The notes: generated by a model not told the origin, from the sequence alone. A stretch of 64,000 nucleotides of DNA from Echinostoma caproni (GCA_900618425.1 UZAN01039524.1:67477-131476), one strand, 5' to 3'; positions 23,471 through 38,200 are shown, counted from the stretch's first letter. Translations and numbers: made by a program.

Positions 23471-24312
23471 TATGCTGAACACTTTTCACGTCTGATTGAT
23501 TGCAAAATGTAATTCCACGTGTGATTTACAAACTTCACGATTTAAATAATACTTTTCACGAAATCTAAAGAAAACTGACTGAAGTATGCAACCACAGGCG
23601 TCCACTGTCTCAAAGCGAATGCTTCCTAAAACATGAGCGCAGTCAGATATTTATTATCACTAAAAAGCACTTTACTATTATAAACCCATCTTTATCAACT
23701 GCAATATTTGCTTTTCATTGCTTTATCCAAAACCGCACCAGAAAATTAACCTGTTTGTAGTAAAAAAGAAACTGACAGTGGAGGTCAACATAGCTGTACA
23801 GATGCGCAGCAAATCAACTGTAATCATTCAAACCCATAGACCTGAGTATAGCAACGAACTGGCAAGAGGTCTATGTACTGCGCGGGATGCAGTTCAACAC
23901 TCAATCATGAGTATCCCATTTCGCATAAACTGCAGCTGTTTTGTTTCTCCTTCCATTAGTAGCAGTTAATTAATATAGGGAAGTTTGAAGACCTTAGTTC
24001 AAAAAGCATGCCACTGAAACAACCGTTCATGGAAACATTTGCAGGATTTTGGATAAGGAATGCGTGATCTAGTGAGGAGTTTCATCCGCTACCAGCATGT
24101 TAAACTATTTATTATTACCATCGTCATAAAAAATCGTAATGCAATGAAGAAAACTTCACACAGTGCTGCCAAAATCTTATTGCGTACAGGGTAAGTGAGA
24201 ATGTGTAAGGATAAAGATTGAGCTTAATTTTAAGGACGGGGGAATAAAGCGAACCAACATGGTCAGTAAAAAGAGTACACAGTTCAACTGTGAATGCACT
24301 TGATTTCCAGCA

Positions 24313-26640
24313 TTATGGTTTGAGGAGCAGTGACAGTACTACGACCACTGCTGTCGATTTGATGCCGTGGCATTCAATGTCTCCAATCATTCGACTATAG
24401 ATGACTCTTGAACCCCAACCCGGAAGACGAGAGATATCTACTTCATTAAGTCGTTCTGCACATTTCTCCATCCCTCGTCTTCACGTCATCAGCTGGTCTC
24501 CACGTGGCTTTCTCCAGTCGGCGCAATACGGTAGGCGATCGCAGACATACGCAAAACGTTGTCGGAAAGCGTAGCCTATTGAGCCTAATTTGACCAGATA
24601 TTGAGTTCGTCTTTGACGAATTTCCAAATACCCGACAACTTACTTCTAAGTTACTACCCGCTCACGTCATCCCACCTGGGCCATACTGCTTAAGCATTAA
24701 TTATTAAAGCGACGGATTTCTTCTATACGCAAGTGCAAGTTCTGTTAGCCGTAAAGTAGAACTGAACATACACTAGTGGCACAGCATACGCGTTTTTTCA
24801 ACTTCAGTGAAACGTCACCTCATCGCCGCAGGTGCTTTAGTCTTGCCTATGNGCTCGAGTGTTGAAAGTGCGGGCGGTTATCTCTTCTGATGCCGTTACC
24901 GTCAGCGGCCATAGCTAACGAAGTACTAAATGCAGTCAAATTCAGCTGATTCCTGTTGGTCTGGTTTCAAAACGGCTACGGGGTGACATCTAGTCATGCG
25001 GCGTCACTTGGCACTTAAACTATTCAAAGCGGATTCCGAATGGAGTAGCAAGACCCGGTGGTTTGTCAGGTGCGCTTTACACATCCTCCATGTATTCAAA
25101 AGGCAAACGATATTGTCAGTGATTCAAAGAATCTTTACCCGATATGAATTTGAATAAAGAACACAAAGATATCGTCAATGTAATTTAAAACGCATATTTT
25201 TTCAGCTGCCCATTGAATACCATCATTTTGAAGACTACTTAGTGCACTCTTCAGTATTTCGTATATGACGAAATTTTACAGGAATGGCGAAATAGGCACG
25301 TCTGACGAACACTGGTGGTAATTTCGAACGACCTACTCAGCTCGCCGTAGACCCCTACGTCACCATAAACATGCAAGTGGGGTGACGTCAATGTGTTCAC
25401 ATACCTCTACGGCATTTCTCTACGAAGAACTGAACGCATAAGTGTTTCGCGACCAACTGAGTTGAACGCTCCTTTTAGGTTCACAGACGATCAGTAGTTG
25501 ACGGTGTGTATGGCGTATTTTAAAGGTTCAATGCAATGCAAACATTTGGTCGGGTGGTGATGGCTCTGTGTTAACGACACAAAATTATCAGCCCGGAGGA
25601 CGTGTGTTGCAATCCCATCACCACCAGTGCGTCACTTTCCCCATGGCGTGTGGTGTTGCAGCCATTAGACTGGTCATTTCTTCCCTTCTGAAAATTGGAT
25701 CATTGTACATTCAGCAAGAGGAAATAAAAATGAAAAATACCCCACGAGAATTCTGCTTGGTGTTGGCAGACATTTGTCTCTCTGAAATGGTATCAGACCT
25801 CCAAATACAACGGGGCTAGTACTTTGGTGGCGATTGCAATCAAACTCATCCCGCGGTGCTTTGCGCAGTCGTTCCGAGATCCCTTCTTGAAAATTGGAAC
25901 AATGCGTGTTTTGTTCCAAAATGATGGAATATGCTCTTTTATGCAGATTTTAGGCATTAAATAACTGGTGGATACTGCAAGTGGGAGGAAGCCTGCCAGT
26001 CGTGCTGTTTTTCCTTTCTTCGTTGCTTGGGTACAAGATGGTATTTCTCCTTCAATAGGAGGTTCGCATGACACTGCACATGGGGCGTCACCTACAACAG
26101 ATGAGATATTCTAGTTAGCATGTGAACAGCTGAACTGTTCGTTGAAGTATTCCGCTCATTGGTCAAACCGTTGTTCTCCATTGAGAATAGCTTGCCCACT
26201 TTTGTCGCAGATTGTTTCACTCACTGTGGTTCGCCGACATTCAGTATTGTGCATCAGTTGGAACTGTATTTGACTATTCCCTAATGCAGTTGTTACTTCG
26301 TCTTCACTAGCTTCTGTTGCCCACCATTTTTCACGGTCATTCTTGATGTTCTTCGTGAGCTAACTTTGCAGACGCCATTTATCCATGTTTCGATCTTGGC
26401 GACCGGTATTTGTCGCTTTTCCCCCATCAGTGTTACTTATTCATCAGATATCAAATACCTCAAACGGACTACCGCTTCAGATCCTAACGCAACCCTTGTT
26501 ACGGAGTGCAGTGCTCGTCTAATCTGATCCCACTGTTCATCTACACTACCACTCCGCAGTTTGTTCAGCACTCGCAGTAGTAATGCGCACGAAAGGTTGG
26601 GTGTGGGGTTTTCTGCTTGATGCAATTGGTAGTCCGATCT
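24313..26640 (-). pseudogene. RTE-like LINE, decayed ORF from before RT to C-terminus
   Basis: Reading the minus strand downwards gives successive parts of one non-LTR retrotransposon ORF in different frames. 26625-26437: VDEQWDQIRRALHSVTRVAL, the stretch between endonuclease and RT. 26330-26080: KWWATEASEDEVTTALGNSQ, then TVSETICDKSGQAILNGEQR and AEYFNEQFSC. 26074-25793: IVPIFKKGSRNDCAKHRGMSLIAIATKVL, the RT finger region (VPIFKKGSR..C.NYRGISL). About 24800-24560: VCSVLLYG, LHLRIEEIRRF, a decayed LGHVLRM-type segment. 24560-24313: WRKPRGDQ, ISRLPGWGSR, RMIGDIE and a final stop. The central RT motifs are not recognisable. Stops and frameshifts are frequent, and one ambiguous base lies at 24852. 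The C-terminal signature is typical of fluke RTE-like LINEs as I remember them. The copy is 5' truncated near 26640 and inactive. Confidence 0.8.
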
Positions 26641-29600
26641 TCATTGTCATGTGTCATGACAGATGAAGTATGGAATTATTTATGGGTAATGTAAACATTA
26701 CAGTAATCAAGCAATAGGGATTTATTGCGGAAAACAAACGGTTTTCAAATGCCGGAATAACCCCATTGTGACATTAGAACACAATTCTGAACACAAAACG
26801 TCGTTTCGAATGGTTGATAATCGGACCGTACGGATCATTTAAGGGTCTGTTGCTAGTCGGTTCATTTTCTCGTTGTTCCGAAAGGTCGTTCAGGCTGGGG
26901 AGAGACAATGGGTGAGCCATATATGTGTTTGGATGTGATCGACTGTGATTGGAGTGTCAATGAGGATTTTGGTGAGCTATTTGGTGCTAGGGTAAGTGAA
27001 GAGCTTGAACCAGTCGGTTTTGTGCACATAGTTATTGTTTGAAGAGATGAATGCTATCGCACACGCGGTGGCTGGCTCGTGTAAGTGCACTACCTGATAG
27101 GGGTTGTGGGGGACCGGATAGCTTATGCCGAACGTGGATTCTGGTGAACTTGATGAACTGTATCTACTAGCTGACCAAGAATGACTTTTCTTGTGCTTCC
27201 TGTGACACTGTCGTTAGAACCGTGTGCAGTGTTCCTTCATCCATTAGCATAGTTGCCACACAGTACGGTCTATGTACGTACTAGAATGAGTAAATAGACA
27301 GAAGTGAACAGCGTGAGTGGATGGTTCGGATGATGGGTGAGCATGTGAACACGCGATAATAGAGCTGCGTTATGGGCCTATCTCACTGTACCCGTCAGAC
27401 GTTTCTTCAAGAGGTCAAATACCGCATTTCCTTAAAAAAGTAGACGGATGAATGATTTCTTCTGAGAGACGTGAAACCGTTCCGATAGAGGCCTTTGCTG
27501 AAAGTTTCTCTCACTGATCCACATTCTCTGAGAACGTTACCTCCTCATCTACCACAGTGCGAGAGCAGATCGCACTCTGATGTTCCCAAATTAAATCCCT
27601 ATTCAAAGGATGGTACTCCAAATATAATCTCAATTCCTTGTATGAAAAGTGTTGGATCAGCCAATTGAAACATAAACTGTGCCTCATAAAAGGCATATTC
27701 GCGTGAGGTTATTATGCCAGTGCTTAATGAAGTACACATAACACGCGTTGTATCATTACGATATGTTAGGAATTTCATTCTTCGTTTCAATATCGCCAAT
27801 CAAGCTTTTAACCACCGCTAGTTCAAACTCTCTTGGCTCAATTATTTTTGAATGACGGTAGAACATGCTTACTTCTTTTGCAGTCAAGGTGACTGGCATA
27901 ATGCACCTGATGTATCAGGACACAAATTAATTCCGGATACACGGCAAGAAAGTGTAAGTTCTAGGGAAGAAAATATTTTTACGAATAATTGTTTTAGACA
28001 TCAATCGTTTGACAAATAGTATCCGCGAGAAAGAAAAACAAAGAAGCGAATATTTAGCCTGCGACAAAAATCATCTAATATAATCTCTTTATATGTTAAT
28101 TTGAAGTGTGTTGCAATCATGCATATTACATGGTTGTGCACTGAAAGCGATCATGGTTGTACCGAAAAATAATAAATTAATAAATAAACAGCAAAATGGA
28201 GTTACGTACAGCAGGTTTCCTTTCAATGAACACCGACTCCTTAGTCACCAAACATTAGGCTCTATTAAATCTGAGGGAAATCTATGAAAAAATGTATAAG
28301 TCACTGAGAGTAAAAATAGAGTTGAATAGAAATTCACATGCAAGCTGTTTAGTTAACGGTATGAAAGGAATTCTATACATTTCACATATAGTTTAAAATG
28401 ACTCAGATATCTTCAGCCACTGTAACAGCTGAAAGAAGAACCATTATATATTGTCTATATATTTCACATCTTGTTTGAAACGTGATTGGTCTAATTAGTA
28501 TATGATCAAAATCCAAAGAGATTTCATTCCATAAAACGGGATAAAACGTTTCTGTCGTACATAGTACATTTTGACGGGTTGTGAACGGGCAACAAAGATT
28601 AACAGATTTTATACTCATCCATGAAGACCACCCGCAATAAAGGACTTTGTGTGCTCCACAAGAGAGTATGGTTTGCTCATAAATTCAATTAGTCACCCGT
28701 AGCCCAATAAAGACTACCTAATATCATGTAAATTTTGTCTGGATGACGTTTCTCTGAAACAAAACCGTTGAACTATAGGGCTGAGAATAGTTTTCAAATT
28801 TTGTGTTCTTGACAAATGTTTGTGTAATTCCGAATGAGACATAAAAACTGCTATTGCAAAAAATAAATATATACATGAATGATAAAAATAAAACATCAAT
28901 TGAACAAGAGCATTGTGAACTATTGTAACATGCAGGACTTAACCCACCGCTGCCATCGATTCGTAATAAACTGCAGGAGGATGATTTCGGGTAACACGAT
29001 CCGAGTTTCTGGTGCCAATAGCGCTGTTAGAATGACTCTTTGGGATATCTAAGCAACCCGTTACCGCGGCCCAGCATCGTCGCTCTTGATAACCAGGTAT
29101 GAGACACTTCAGAGAACAGGTTCTTCGTGGAAGGGAGATTTTAAAACAAACTGCAAGAGGGGGGAAGATACGAATGTTCCAGTGAACCATGCACATGACT
29201 CACACTTAGCCCAAAATGGTAGTGGCGTGCTCAACGTGCCCGTCTTCACAATTATAAGCCACGTGGAAGATCATTGTCACCGAAAGTTTGTGTTGACTCC
29301 TGTTTTCTGACATGGTAACGAAATCGTGATTTCGTATGTTACGTGCAACAGGTATTGATTGCTTGAATGAAGATAAATGTTGCGTTTCGGGTATACAATG
29401 CGAAATACACGCAATTTTCAATTCATCGGCAACAAAAATTCTCGGGCAACGAGAATTGACAGATCAATTGATAAATCGTTTTGGTTATGAAACAAGAGTC
29501 ATGTTTCTAAGAAATGAAGACCGCAGATAAATTAGAAAGACGAAACGTTATTGGAATAAGCGAATATATGTGATACGTGTAGTATAAATAATCTGGACAA

Positions 29601-32600
29601 AAGTTGTCCATTGACTTGATACTCACTTGATACAATTTCACTCAAGCATAAATGTAGAAGAAATACCCATTCAGTCCGGCGTGGAATTAAAATTGGTAGA
29701 TTTCGACTTACCAACAGAAGGTTTATTCACTAACAAAACCTCAGCGGCAAACGTATTGATTGCATGGACCGAAGTTTCTTCAATCTTAAAACTGTTGCAC
29801 AACCTCCAAAAAGATGAATGAGATTTATGTGCTGTCCTCTTAATCCATTTGGATTGAAACGGTCATAAACCGAAAACTGAATGAGTTGTATTGACTGTGA
29901 ACGTTTTCTCTCACAACAGTAGCTTTGGCAGAGTATCAGATTATATTTGCATAAGGAGATCAGTAACTAATAATCAATTGAGATTGAATAAATGCAAACA
30001 GACTGTTTATTATCAGATAGAATATGAAACCCGCAACCAAATGGAATTGTGGTGAACCTTCTTGACTCATTAGATCAACTCGAGAAACCAAAACGCGAAA
30101 CGAGCACCTTTGAAAAGTGTGATGCAGTGCTCCCTCATCAAAGCAGTTATATGTATGGCGTCAGACAAGTCACTCTATGTACCCTCTTTGTGAGACAAAA
30201 TAATCCACCGTTTCATCTCTTTAATAGGACTACCTTCGAAGATAGCTGCTAGCCTATGGTAGTGAAGCTAGATTATTTAATCTGATGTAGTTATTCTTGA
30301 AGCAGCACTGCCTAGCTTGACTGGTGGTAAAAGTGTAGCACAATTGTTGACGTTGTTACCGATGATGCAAAGGGAGGGAATTTAGTGGAACTCGACGTGT
30401 TTGTTCACGAGGATGGAGAGAGACAGTACGGAAGTGTTGGAATGCGCACGTAATCTTAGAATCATCTAGATTATAGAGGCCTAAACTCAGCCCCCCTCCA
30501 CAGGTATAAATTACAGCCAAGCCGACACTACTGATGTTCACAAAACATTAAAGCATTGCATAAAGTTTTTTTCCGGGAAAGCGTAAATTAGATTGAATGT
30601 AATTAAATACGGAACGAATTCAACACCCTAGCAACATGCTTACAAAATTCTTATAATAAACAACAGTTCTCCAGTACCGTGATCTATAGAATATCATCAG
30701 AAAAACAACAACAGCACTTTGCAGCTGACCGACCGAAAGCTGCATTGGTCAAGTTCATCACAGCAGCTTACCCATTTTACACTTTATGCCCCGTGTTTTG
30801 TAATAGACAATTAACATTTCTTCATCCACAACACTTGAGATGACTTATCATTCTTAGGTTGACGGCATTTGAAATGTTCATCCCAGTCACATTCACGGTA
30901 GCATGAAGACCCCGATGTGTTGGCCCTTGCATGAGTCACCCTCCATTGAGTTCCATGAGTCGCACAAATATGTTGCGCATTGTTCAACTCGGCCTTGAAT
31001 GGGTGAAGGCCACTGAAAAGTGCATCATACATAAACTGTGAAGCCTAAGTTCCTTCCAACACAGATGCAAACATTCATGCGCAGGTGAGCAGGTCATAAA
31101 GAAATTTAGTTATTATTATTTGTATTAATATAGCTTTTTGGTTTGATTATGGCTGGTAAACATTAGAATTTAAATAATTTAATTCGCTGACTTTTTAAAC
31201 TGTATTTATCTCTCTGGCTAGTAATAAAAGTAACGAGTTGCCTTTTTACAATTGGTGAACAGTTGAATTGAGGACAAATGAACACACGAACCCCCAAGTC
31301 TGTTAACAAATCCGAGAGATACACAATGACGAAGAAATGCAAATCGTGCATTGCTTCAATAATCAATAGGTCATAAATTCCTCGTGCAGCATAAAACAAA
31401 GACTCTATTGCTTTTTGATAATAAACGAGATTACTTTTAAGAGGGAAATTTTGTGATATTACTACTACTACCGCTAGTGCTACAACTAAATACCAAACAG
31501 CTAACAATAGGCTATGTGATATTCTTCCATATATTTCGTCATCTGCCGGGTAAATGTGTGAAATCATCACTCTCTATACAGAACAACCAAATTTTAAACT
31601 CCGAATGGAACGATAAACATGTAACAGGGCGCGCTGGTGGGAAAAGATCCTCGTTGCGAAGCCTCTCACATAGTTTCTGACCAAAGGCACTGTCAATTTT
31701 GTGCACATGAATTTTGAAAAATATTTCACCTAAATAGATATAATACCACGTCCTACGTTGTGTGAATAGAAAAGAGAATGTACATATTTTACAGTGACAT
31801 AAAAGAAGAAGTTCATCTTATTAGAAAGAACAGAAAATTTACCGCTTGACTTTATTTTTATTGAAAATGTGTTGAATGCTTTTGTTTTCGTCAATGGAAA
31901 CCCGTGAAGAACATCTTCAAACAAACAGACACCTATTTCTATTCGACGTAAACAAATAGTCTTTTATATATTCAAAAAGATAATAGTACAGTTACAGTTC
32001 AACTTTGTGTTGACTGCAAGTTGTTTGCGAGTACACTTTCATTATTACCAGAATCTACGAGGGAACAGCATGAAGTTCCAATGAGAATGCCCTTCAGTAT
32101 CATTCTAAATTGTATCAGTTTGGATTTTGTGGAAAAAACACCTGCCTGTGATATTGTTCAGATCCGGAATTGATTGATGTCAATAAAGTAAAGTCGAGGT
32201 CAGAGGTTATGCACCCAATCGACTACTTGTCTTACCGGTTATGAAATTCACAGGGCATAAGGGGAGAGAGGAAACATCATTTTAAAATAATCACCTGCAA
32301 TTCAAAACTCATTGCGATTATTTGCTTTCAGAGTAAACATAGCCTGTGCACCGCTGACTGCGAAGCAATCATTAAAAGAAACTCGGCTTTTTAAGTGGTG
32401 CTGTTATTAGGTAAAATTTAATTTGAGTGATTTCAGGTATTCGGCAAAATTGTTGTTGAGTTGTCATTTTGGAATATTTGATTTACGGTTTTCAGCATGG
32501 AGAGACCATAAAAGAAATCAATAAAGAATGGCAACATGGAAGTAGACAGCAGTGGCCTAAGGTTCATTTTCACTTTTCACCACCAGAGGACGCTTACCAA

Positions 32601-33639
32601 ATAGGGTGAGTAATCGATGCCAATCATAAGGAACTACGACAACTGTGGTAGTTGTTCGCACAAAAGACCGAAGCAAAACCCATACAAGAATGATGTTTGC
32701 TCCATCCTTGAAAAAGCTTACTTCAACCATGGCTTGCATAAGAGAACTAATTATTAACTCCTTGGAAACGTTTTTGGCAAATTGAAGATCAGTAATAGGA
32801 AGGAAGATTACTGAGGAAAAAACGAAAACACGAGTCTATATATAAAAACACTTGGAAAACCAAGTGGTAGACAAATACGTTGATTATCTTCCGTTGTAGA
32901 AAGTCAGAGTTGTTTCGCAGTCAACCACATCTCATAACGTCGTATTGCCTAACGCAGAGTATCCATTTATCCGGCCTAGATCCTGTATTTCGGTTCTGAT
33001 AAGAAATATGTGCCCCTTATATAGCTTCAAGCTTGTTAGCCGCTGGATGTTCTTTCTGTGAGAGATCAAGGCGGCTTTTCCTTAAATGAGTTATTTTAAT
33101 GCAACTGTTAGTACTCAATTCATTACTGGAGAATATTAGGAGGATAAGGACAAGACATTGTTAACTTGGGAAAAACAATATTTTAATCACCTGCCGCCAC
33201 TAATGGTTGCGAGCTTATTGAATCACAGAATCAACTGAGAGTAAACGTTATTTGATCAGGTGGCTTATTATTATTCATCGGAGGAATATAGTTATATCCA
33301 CTGGATCTAACGGGGTTTCTAAGGAAAAAGTACACAGTTTTAGCCCCAATAAAATGAAATCAATATTGATGGTTTTTAATACTGTCTTCGATTGTAAAAT
33401 GCAACCAATCCACAAACTAATTGCTTCTAAACAGATCAGAATCATAGATTCAAATATGATCATGGTCAACAATAATTGGCGGTACACCTGGAAACTGGCG
33501 ACAGTATCATTTTAGGAGTGTATGCTTCTAAATGAATATTTTCACCTCATATCCGTTTTATTTCTCACAGATCTGTTCTGAAACCACATTTCCGGAAAAT
33601 ATGTAAATTTCTGATGCCTCGTAATCCTGTCTCCCCTTA
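26641..33639. other. non-coding, nothing recognised
   Basis: 26.7-27.5 kb is somewhat richer in G and C than its surroundings and could be leftover LINE or SINE DNA, but I find no motif. The remainder is AT-rich with short frames only. A 135-codon minus frame at 31570-31163 includes a hydrophobic run encoded largely by a simple TAG/TAC repeat and is not called. Confidence 0.45.
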
Positions 33640-35230
33640 CTCACGTATAGCCACATATCCTTCACTTCATTGTCCGTGGCCCTCTCATCCTTGCACCGAT
33701 CCGAGCCACGAAGAACAGGTGTCGAACATTGCAATGCGTATTCATGTCAACACAACTGCGCTGTACTTGTCATTACTACGTTCGCTTTACGAAAACAGTA
33801 AACTACCTTGAAAAATCCCTCTATTTATACGTTACTCCTGACTACAATTATCTTGGGACTGATCTAATTTCAAATGGTTGACAAGAGTGTCCATGAGACG
33901 GCTCTGAACACCTGACGTCCTTCGCAATCATTCATCAGCTGCTTTTGTTCATTTCGCATGGAATGAAAATTGTTTAACCACTGAACTATTAAAGATTTGA
34001 AAAAATGACTGGTTCAACTTACGAAGTTCAACCTTCAGAATTATTTCACTAGGTGCAAAATTCGTCATTGAAACCAAAAAGAAAACTGGGGGTGATAAGA
34101 ACCCGCGTTTCAACTGAGAATAATTGGATCATTTCAGAAGAAGTCGACATACATCAATTTGCTTATCGCTCTTCGCGCTCAACTTCTGATGCCGTTGCAC
34201 ACCTTGTTCCTTCAATAATTTCGGCACTAGATAAAAAAAGTAATACCGTTGGAATGACGTTCTTAAACTACAAAAACGCTTTCGGCAGTCTTGATCGATC
34301 ACTATTGCTCAACCTGATTACCGGAAGTGATGTTAATCTAAACGTTGGCAGATTGATCTGCGATTATTTCACAAAGAGAAAGCAGTTTAAGTGCCTCAAC
34401 GGCAAAATGTCCCCCACTTGCCCGGTTTCTTCTGGTGTTCTGCAAGGTGCAATATTTTCCCCATTCTTCTTTTCAATGTGTCAAACAATTTCCCATTCTT
34501 CATGTATTCGTTGGCTTTAAATACCCAGATGTCGTTGTTTCAGGTTGCAAAGCATCCACCCCTGAAGCGGCTTCAAAAGTTCAAAGCAATTTAAACGTGG
34601 TTGTTACCGGGTCCTTATCCTGTTTCCTCTCATTGAATGTCTCTAAATCAAAAAATGTTGTATTTTCCCTCTTGGCCGATCTAATATATTCAGTCGTCCC
34701 AGATAGGTTTCCCGCCCTCTCTGCCAGTCAAAAACCCGTGCCGAAATCAACAGTAGTAAAATACCTTGTCGTTACCTAATCACACAATTTACCATGGTCA
34801 CTGCATGTTCATAACATATTCTGTAATGTCAGAACGCCTTCATTTTTCTCACTCCGACTGAGATTACTTTATGTTCCCCATAAGCTCATTGTTAACTTTG
34901 TAAATGCATGCGTGCTACCACACTGGTTGTATCACTCTCAAGTGATTTTTCCCGGTGTGCTGAAGAAAGACTTCTATTTACTGGCGAGATCTCTGAAACA
35001 CATCTTTAAATGTAGTGGCATTGTCAAGGATAACCTTGCGGATTCTATCAAGACAAACACCTACATGCATGCGAACGTTTCACTGCCAAACTACTCTCAG
35101 CCATTCACCACCCATTACACAACGAAGTTTCGAAAGCTGTATCTACATCATCAACAGGCTCAAGATTTAAAGTCTTAGTTCCAAGTACTTCTACTTATCG
35201 TAATACTGTTCTGCCATATTTAGCACGTCT
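33640..35230 (+). pseudogene. CR1/Jockey-like LINE, decayed reverse transcriptase ORF
   Basis: RT fingers and palm are clear from 34053 to 34520: VDIHQFAYRSSRSTSDAVAH, then TFLNYKNAFGSLDRSLLL, which is motif A with the catalytic Asp changed to Asn, then VSSGVLQGAIFSPFFFS, motif B with Pro changed to Leu. After a frameshift near 34500 the next frame has FKYPDVVVSG where YADD is expected, so motif C is broken too, followed by VQSNLNVVV and SLNVSKSKNVVFSL. The same frame resumes after stops at 34912-35178 with LLARSLKHIFKCSGIV, a thumb or connection region. A last shift gives VLVPSTSTYRNTVLPYLARL near 35180-35225, the C-terminus. Upstream, ALYLSLLRSLYENSKLP near 33760-33810 fits the sequence ahead of the RT fingers. 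The endonuclease is not seen. Both catalytic motifs are lost. Confidence 0.85.
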
Positions 35231-38200
35231 ACTTATTGAAAAGGAGAGAATTTCCTCAGAATTGCTTCATTGACGAACACAATCTACTACTTTCAGTTTC
35301 ATTAGGTAATGATTTTGTACATTTGAATCCACCAATAAGGTGCAAATGCGGAAAAGGCACCCATCCGAGCGCTTTTTCTGCCAATGAATATTTTTGGATG
35401 TCCTCCCACATGCCTTGTGTCTATCCGCCAACAGTGGTATTACCCTTTTTGCATCGAACAGTGCATCGATAAAGCAATGCTATAATGATAAAAATAAATT
35501 GTTTTTAATAACGACGTTGATCTGAAATAATTTTATTAAACTTACTGAAAATTATATTTTACCGCATGCTTGGACGTTACTCATGGCCGTGTGAAAAGCT
35601 ATGTCGATCAGCAATTGTTAACTATAAGGTTAGTTAGATTTTCACCCAAATTACTGCGGGCAGACAAACCAGTCATTAATCTCTACTAACTGACGCATTT
35701 TAATTTGACTGTTTTTCTACTTTAAAAAACATATCATTTAGAACTAGACCCTAACTTGAAATGTGCACAACTTTTAGATAATGATGGGTGTGGTTGTATG
35801 ATACCAACATCTTGTTTGCTTCAGCAAAAAATGTAATCCCGTGTACATGTGCTGGTTTTGTCATTTGAATCTGGTGCGTAAAATTCAAAATTCGACAGAT
35901 ACATGGACGAGATAGACGCACAAATAGTTCCGTGTTTGACTGAAAAGGAAGAAATAGTGTAAACGAACATTCTCATGAAAGCACGGTCTTCATGTGTAAT
36001 TTATCATCCCGAACAAACGCGTGTGAATCGGACTCATTTTTGATCCGAGGTGCGATTGAATCAAATCGGGGGTCAGACGTGGATAATCTTATTTTACGGA
36101 TTACTTTTCGGACAAGCACCCAGAACATGATTATACGACTAGGGAGAGTCCGAAATATAGGTCAGATTACAGCGCAAAGCTATGGCCCATATTTGTATGT
36201 AGTATGATGTGGCGAAAACGAAAAGCAGCTTGAAAGAATAATGGTTGATCAATTTTCCATACGATAATACAATACGGTCAAAAGAGGTGAGACGAGGATA
36301 AATCCATCGCATGACGTATCTCTTATTCAGGAAACATATTCCGGACAATTTGAGGGAAAATTAATAACAAATTGTATTAGCTTGGAGGTGATAGACAAAT
36401 GGATTTATAGACGATCTTGTCAATTATTGATGCATGAAAAAGGTAATATGTTTGTGTCTCACGTTAGAAACTCACATTGATGATCTCAGTAGAACTGATC
36501 ACCTGCCCGAGTCGATAAAACATTCCTGATTTTGTCGTTGTGAATTAATCAACATTTTGATGATATTGTTTGCCTGCATGTAACCAGTCGCAAATGACAG
36601 CAGGTGAAGTAAATGCGATATGAATATGTTTGACCCGTGTGCATGGTTTGTTTGAAGAATTTTAAATGGTACTGTCCTTTCAAACACATTCCGTTCGCAC
36701 TAAGTGCAACGGTTAAAATGTCACGAACCTACAACCAATTAAATTACGGGTTCATAACCGACAGATTGAATTCTAATGCAATTAGTTGTCTCGAAATTGG
36801 GGCTAAAGGCGCGTTTACGATCCTCAAAATATATTCAAAATAGAAAATAAAAAAAGAAAAATAGAAAAATGGAAAATTATTAAAAGTTCAAAGGTAAAGA
36901 TTGGTTGTTAATGGCTCCCTTTTACAACAGAATAACATGAAATTCTGTTAACATACATCAAATTTTCAGAGTTTGTTCTCTTGTGATATTGTCCTGGAAA
37001 ATAGTTGTAAATACGCGATGTATATTGTAGCCGCCTTTCATTATACAATAACTGAAAGAAAGAACTTTTTAAGCAATTCACTTTGCGTTGTTACGTTCCA
37101 ATCTCTAATGTCAATAGGTCGTGCAATCAAGTGAATCTTACTGTGGTATCAGCCACAGTCATTTTGTATGGAATGATTCCAGTCGACGTTTCTTTGAAAT
37201 TAAACTTGACCAAGACATTTGAAGTGTTTAGATACACTGTTTTCTTGTTTGAGGGTTATAAATCAATCCTCGATGTTCAGCAAAAATTTAGATCTCAGCT
37301 TCTGGCTGTCTTCCTATTACCTCCGTGCAAATTAAAACAAGCATCAATACTAAGATGTTATATTACGGAAGAGAGCAGTTAGAAGTCAATTCCGCAAAAA
37401 TAAAAGAAAATAAGCTTAATGAATTCTATAGCTGCCATATCTTTTCGGCTCTGTTAGCCTGTTATTTTTACCTTTTGTGCATGCAATATTTTTATGATGT
37501 TTCAAATATTTAACAAAGCCGCAACAGATAACCTGAGTTTCACTTATATCCACCGACACATAAAAGATCTCACATTGGTATGCATTTTAGACCCAGTCGC
37601 GTTTTAAATGTTTCCGGAACATTCTTTGGACGTAGTGCCGCCAGTCGACAAATTGTAACTACTTTATTCCGTTCATGGCTTCAACATTATTTTCGATCTT
37701 CTAGAGATAACTACTTTTTCTGAACACTCGTTTGAAAAAATCATAAAGGATTTGAAAAGCATTGGTACACGAGAGGATATGTAATTACTGAAGTATCGCC
37801 ATTATAGTATACATCATGTGAGTAAAGGCACACTAGAAGCGAGACCCATGGGAACAGGTTGCATTTGATTCGCATGGTGAGCGATCACACGAAAAAAATC
37901 AACTTTTCATCTTCATTGACCGTTGTTACATTTGCAAAACCCGGCTGGCCGAAAATCGCAACTAGGAGGACAATTTATGTATTTATGGTATCGGATATGT
38001 ATTAGCAGTTGCAAAATTTTGCCGAAGGGTTATCACGGTGCTAACTTTCACATTGATTTCTTCAAAGTTTTAGTTGTTTCCCATGAAGATAAGTGGTTGC
38101 TCAGACCAATCTAAAGATGAAACTTTATGTGTTTCTAAAGGGGCATGATACATTTTTGACTTCACGAGTGTTGGATGCCCAAAGCGGGTAGCTGACAAAC

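Larger units (their letters stand above)
12144..24312. other. long non-coding stretch with microsatellites
   Basis: About 12 kb without any frame I can tie to a gene or retroelement. Only short simple repeats and one doubtful tRNA-like block (about 23411-23470) stand out, and these are listed separately. It could be intron or intergenic DNA. Old repeats too decayed to recognise by eye may be present. Confidence 0.5.

Noticed and set aside
31163..31570. 135-codon minus-strand frame with a predicted membrane-like segment
   Set aside because: The hydrophobic run comes from a TAC/TAG simple repeat near 31460 and nothing else supports coding.
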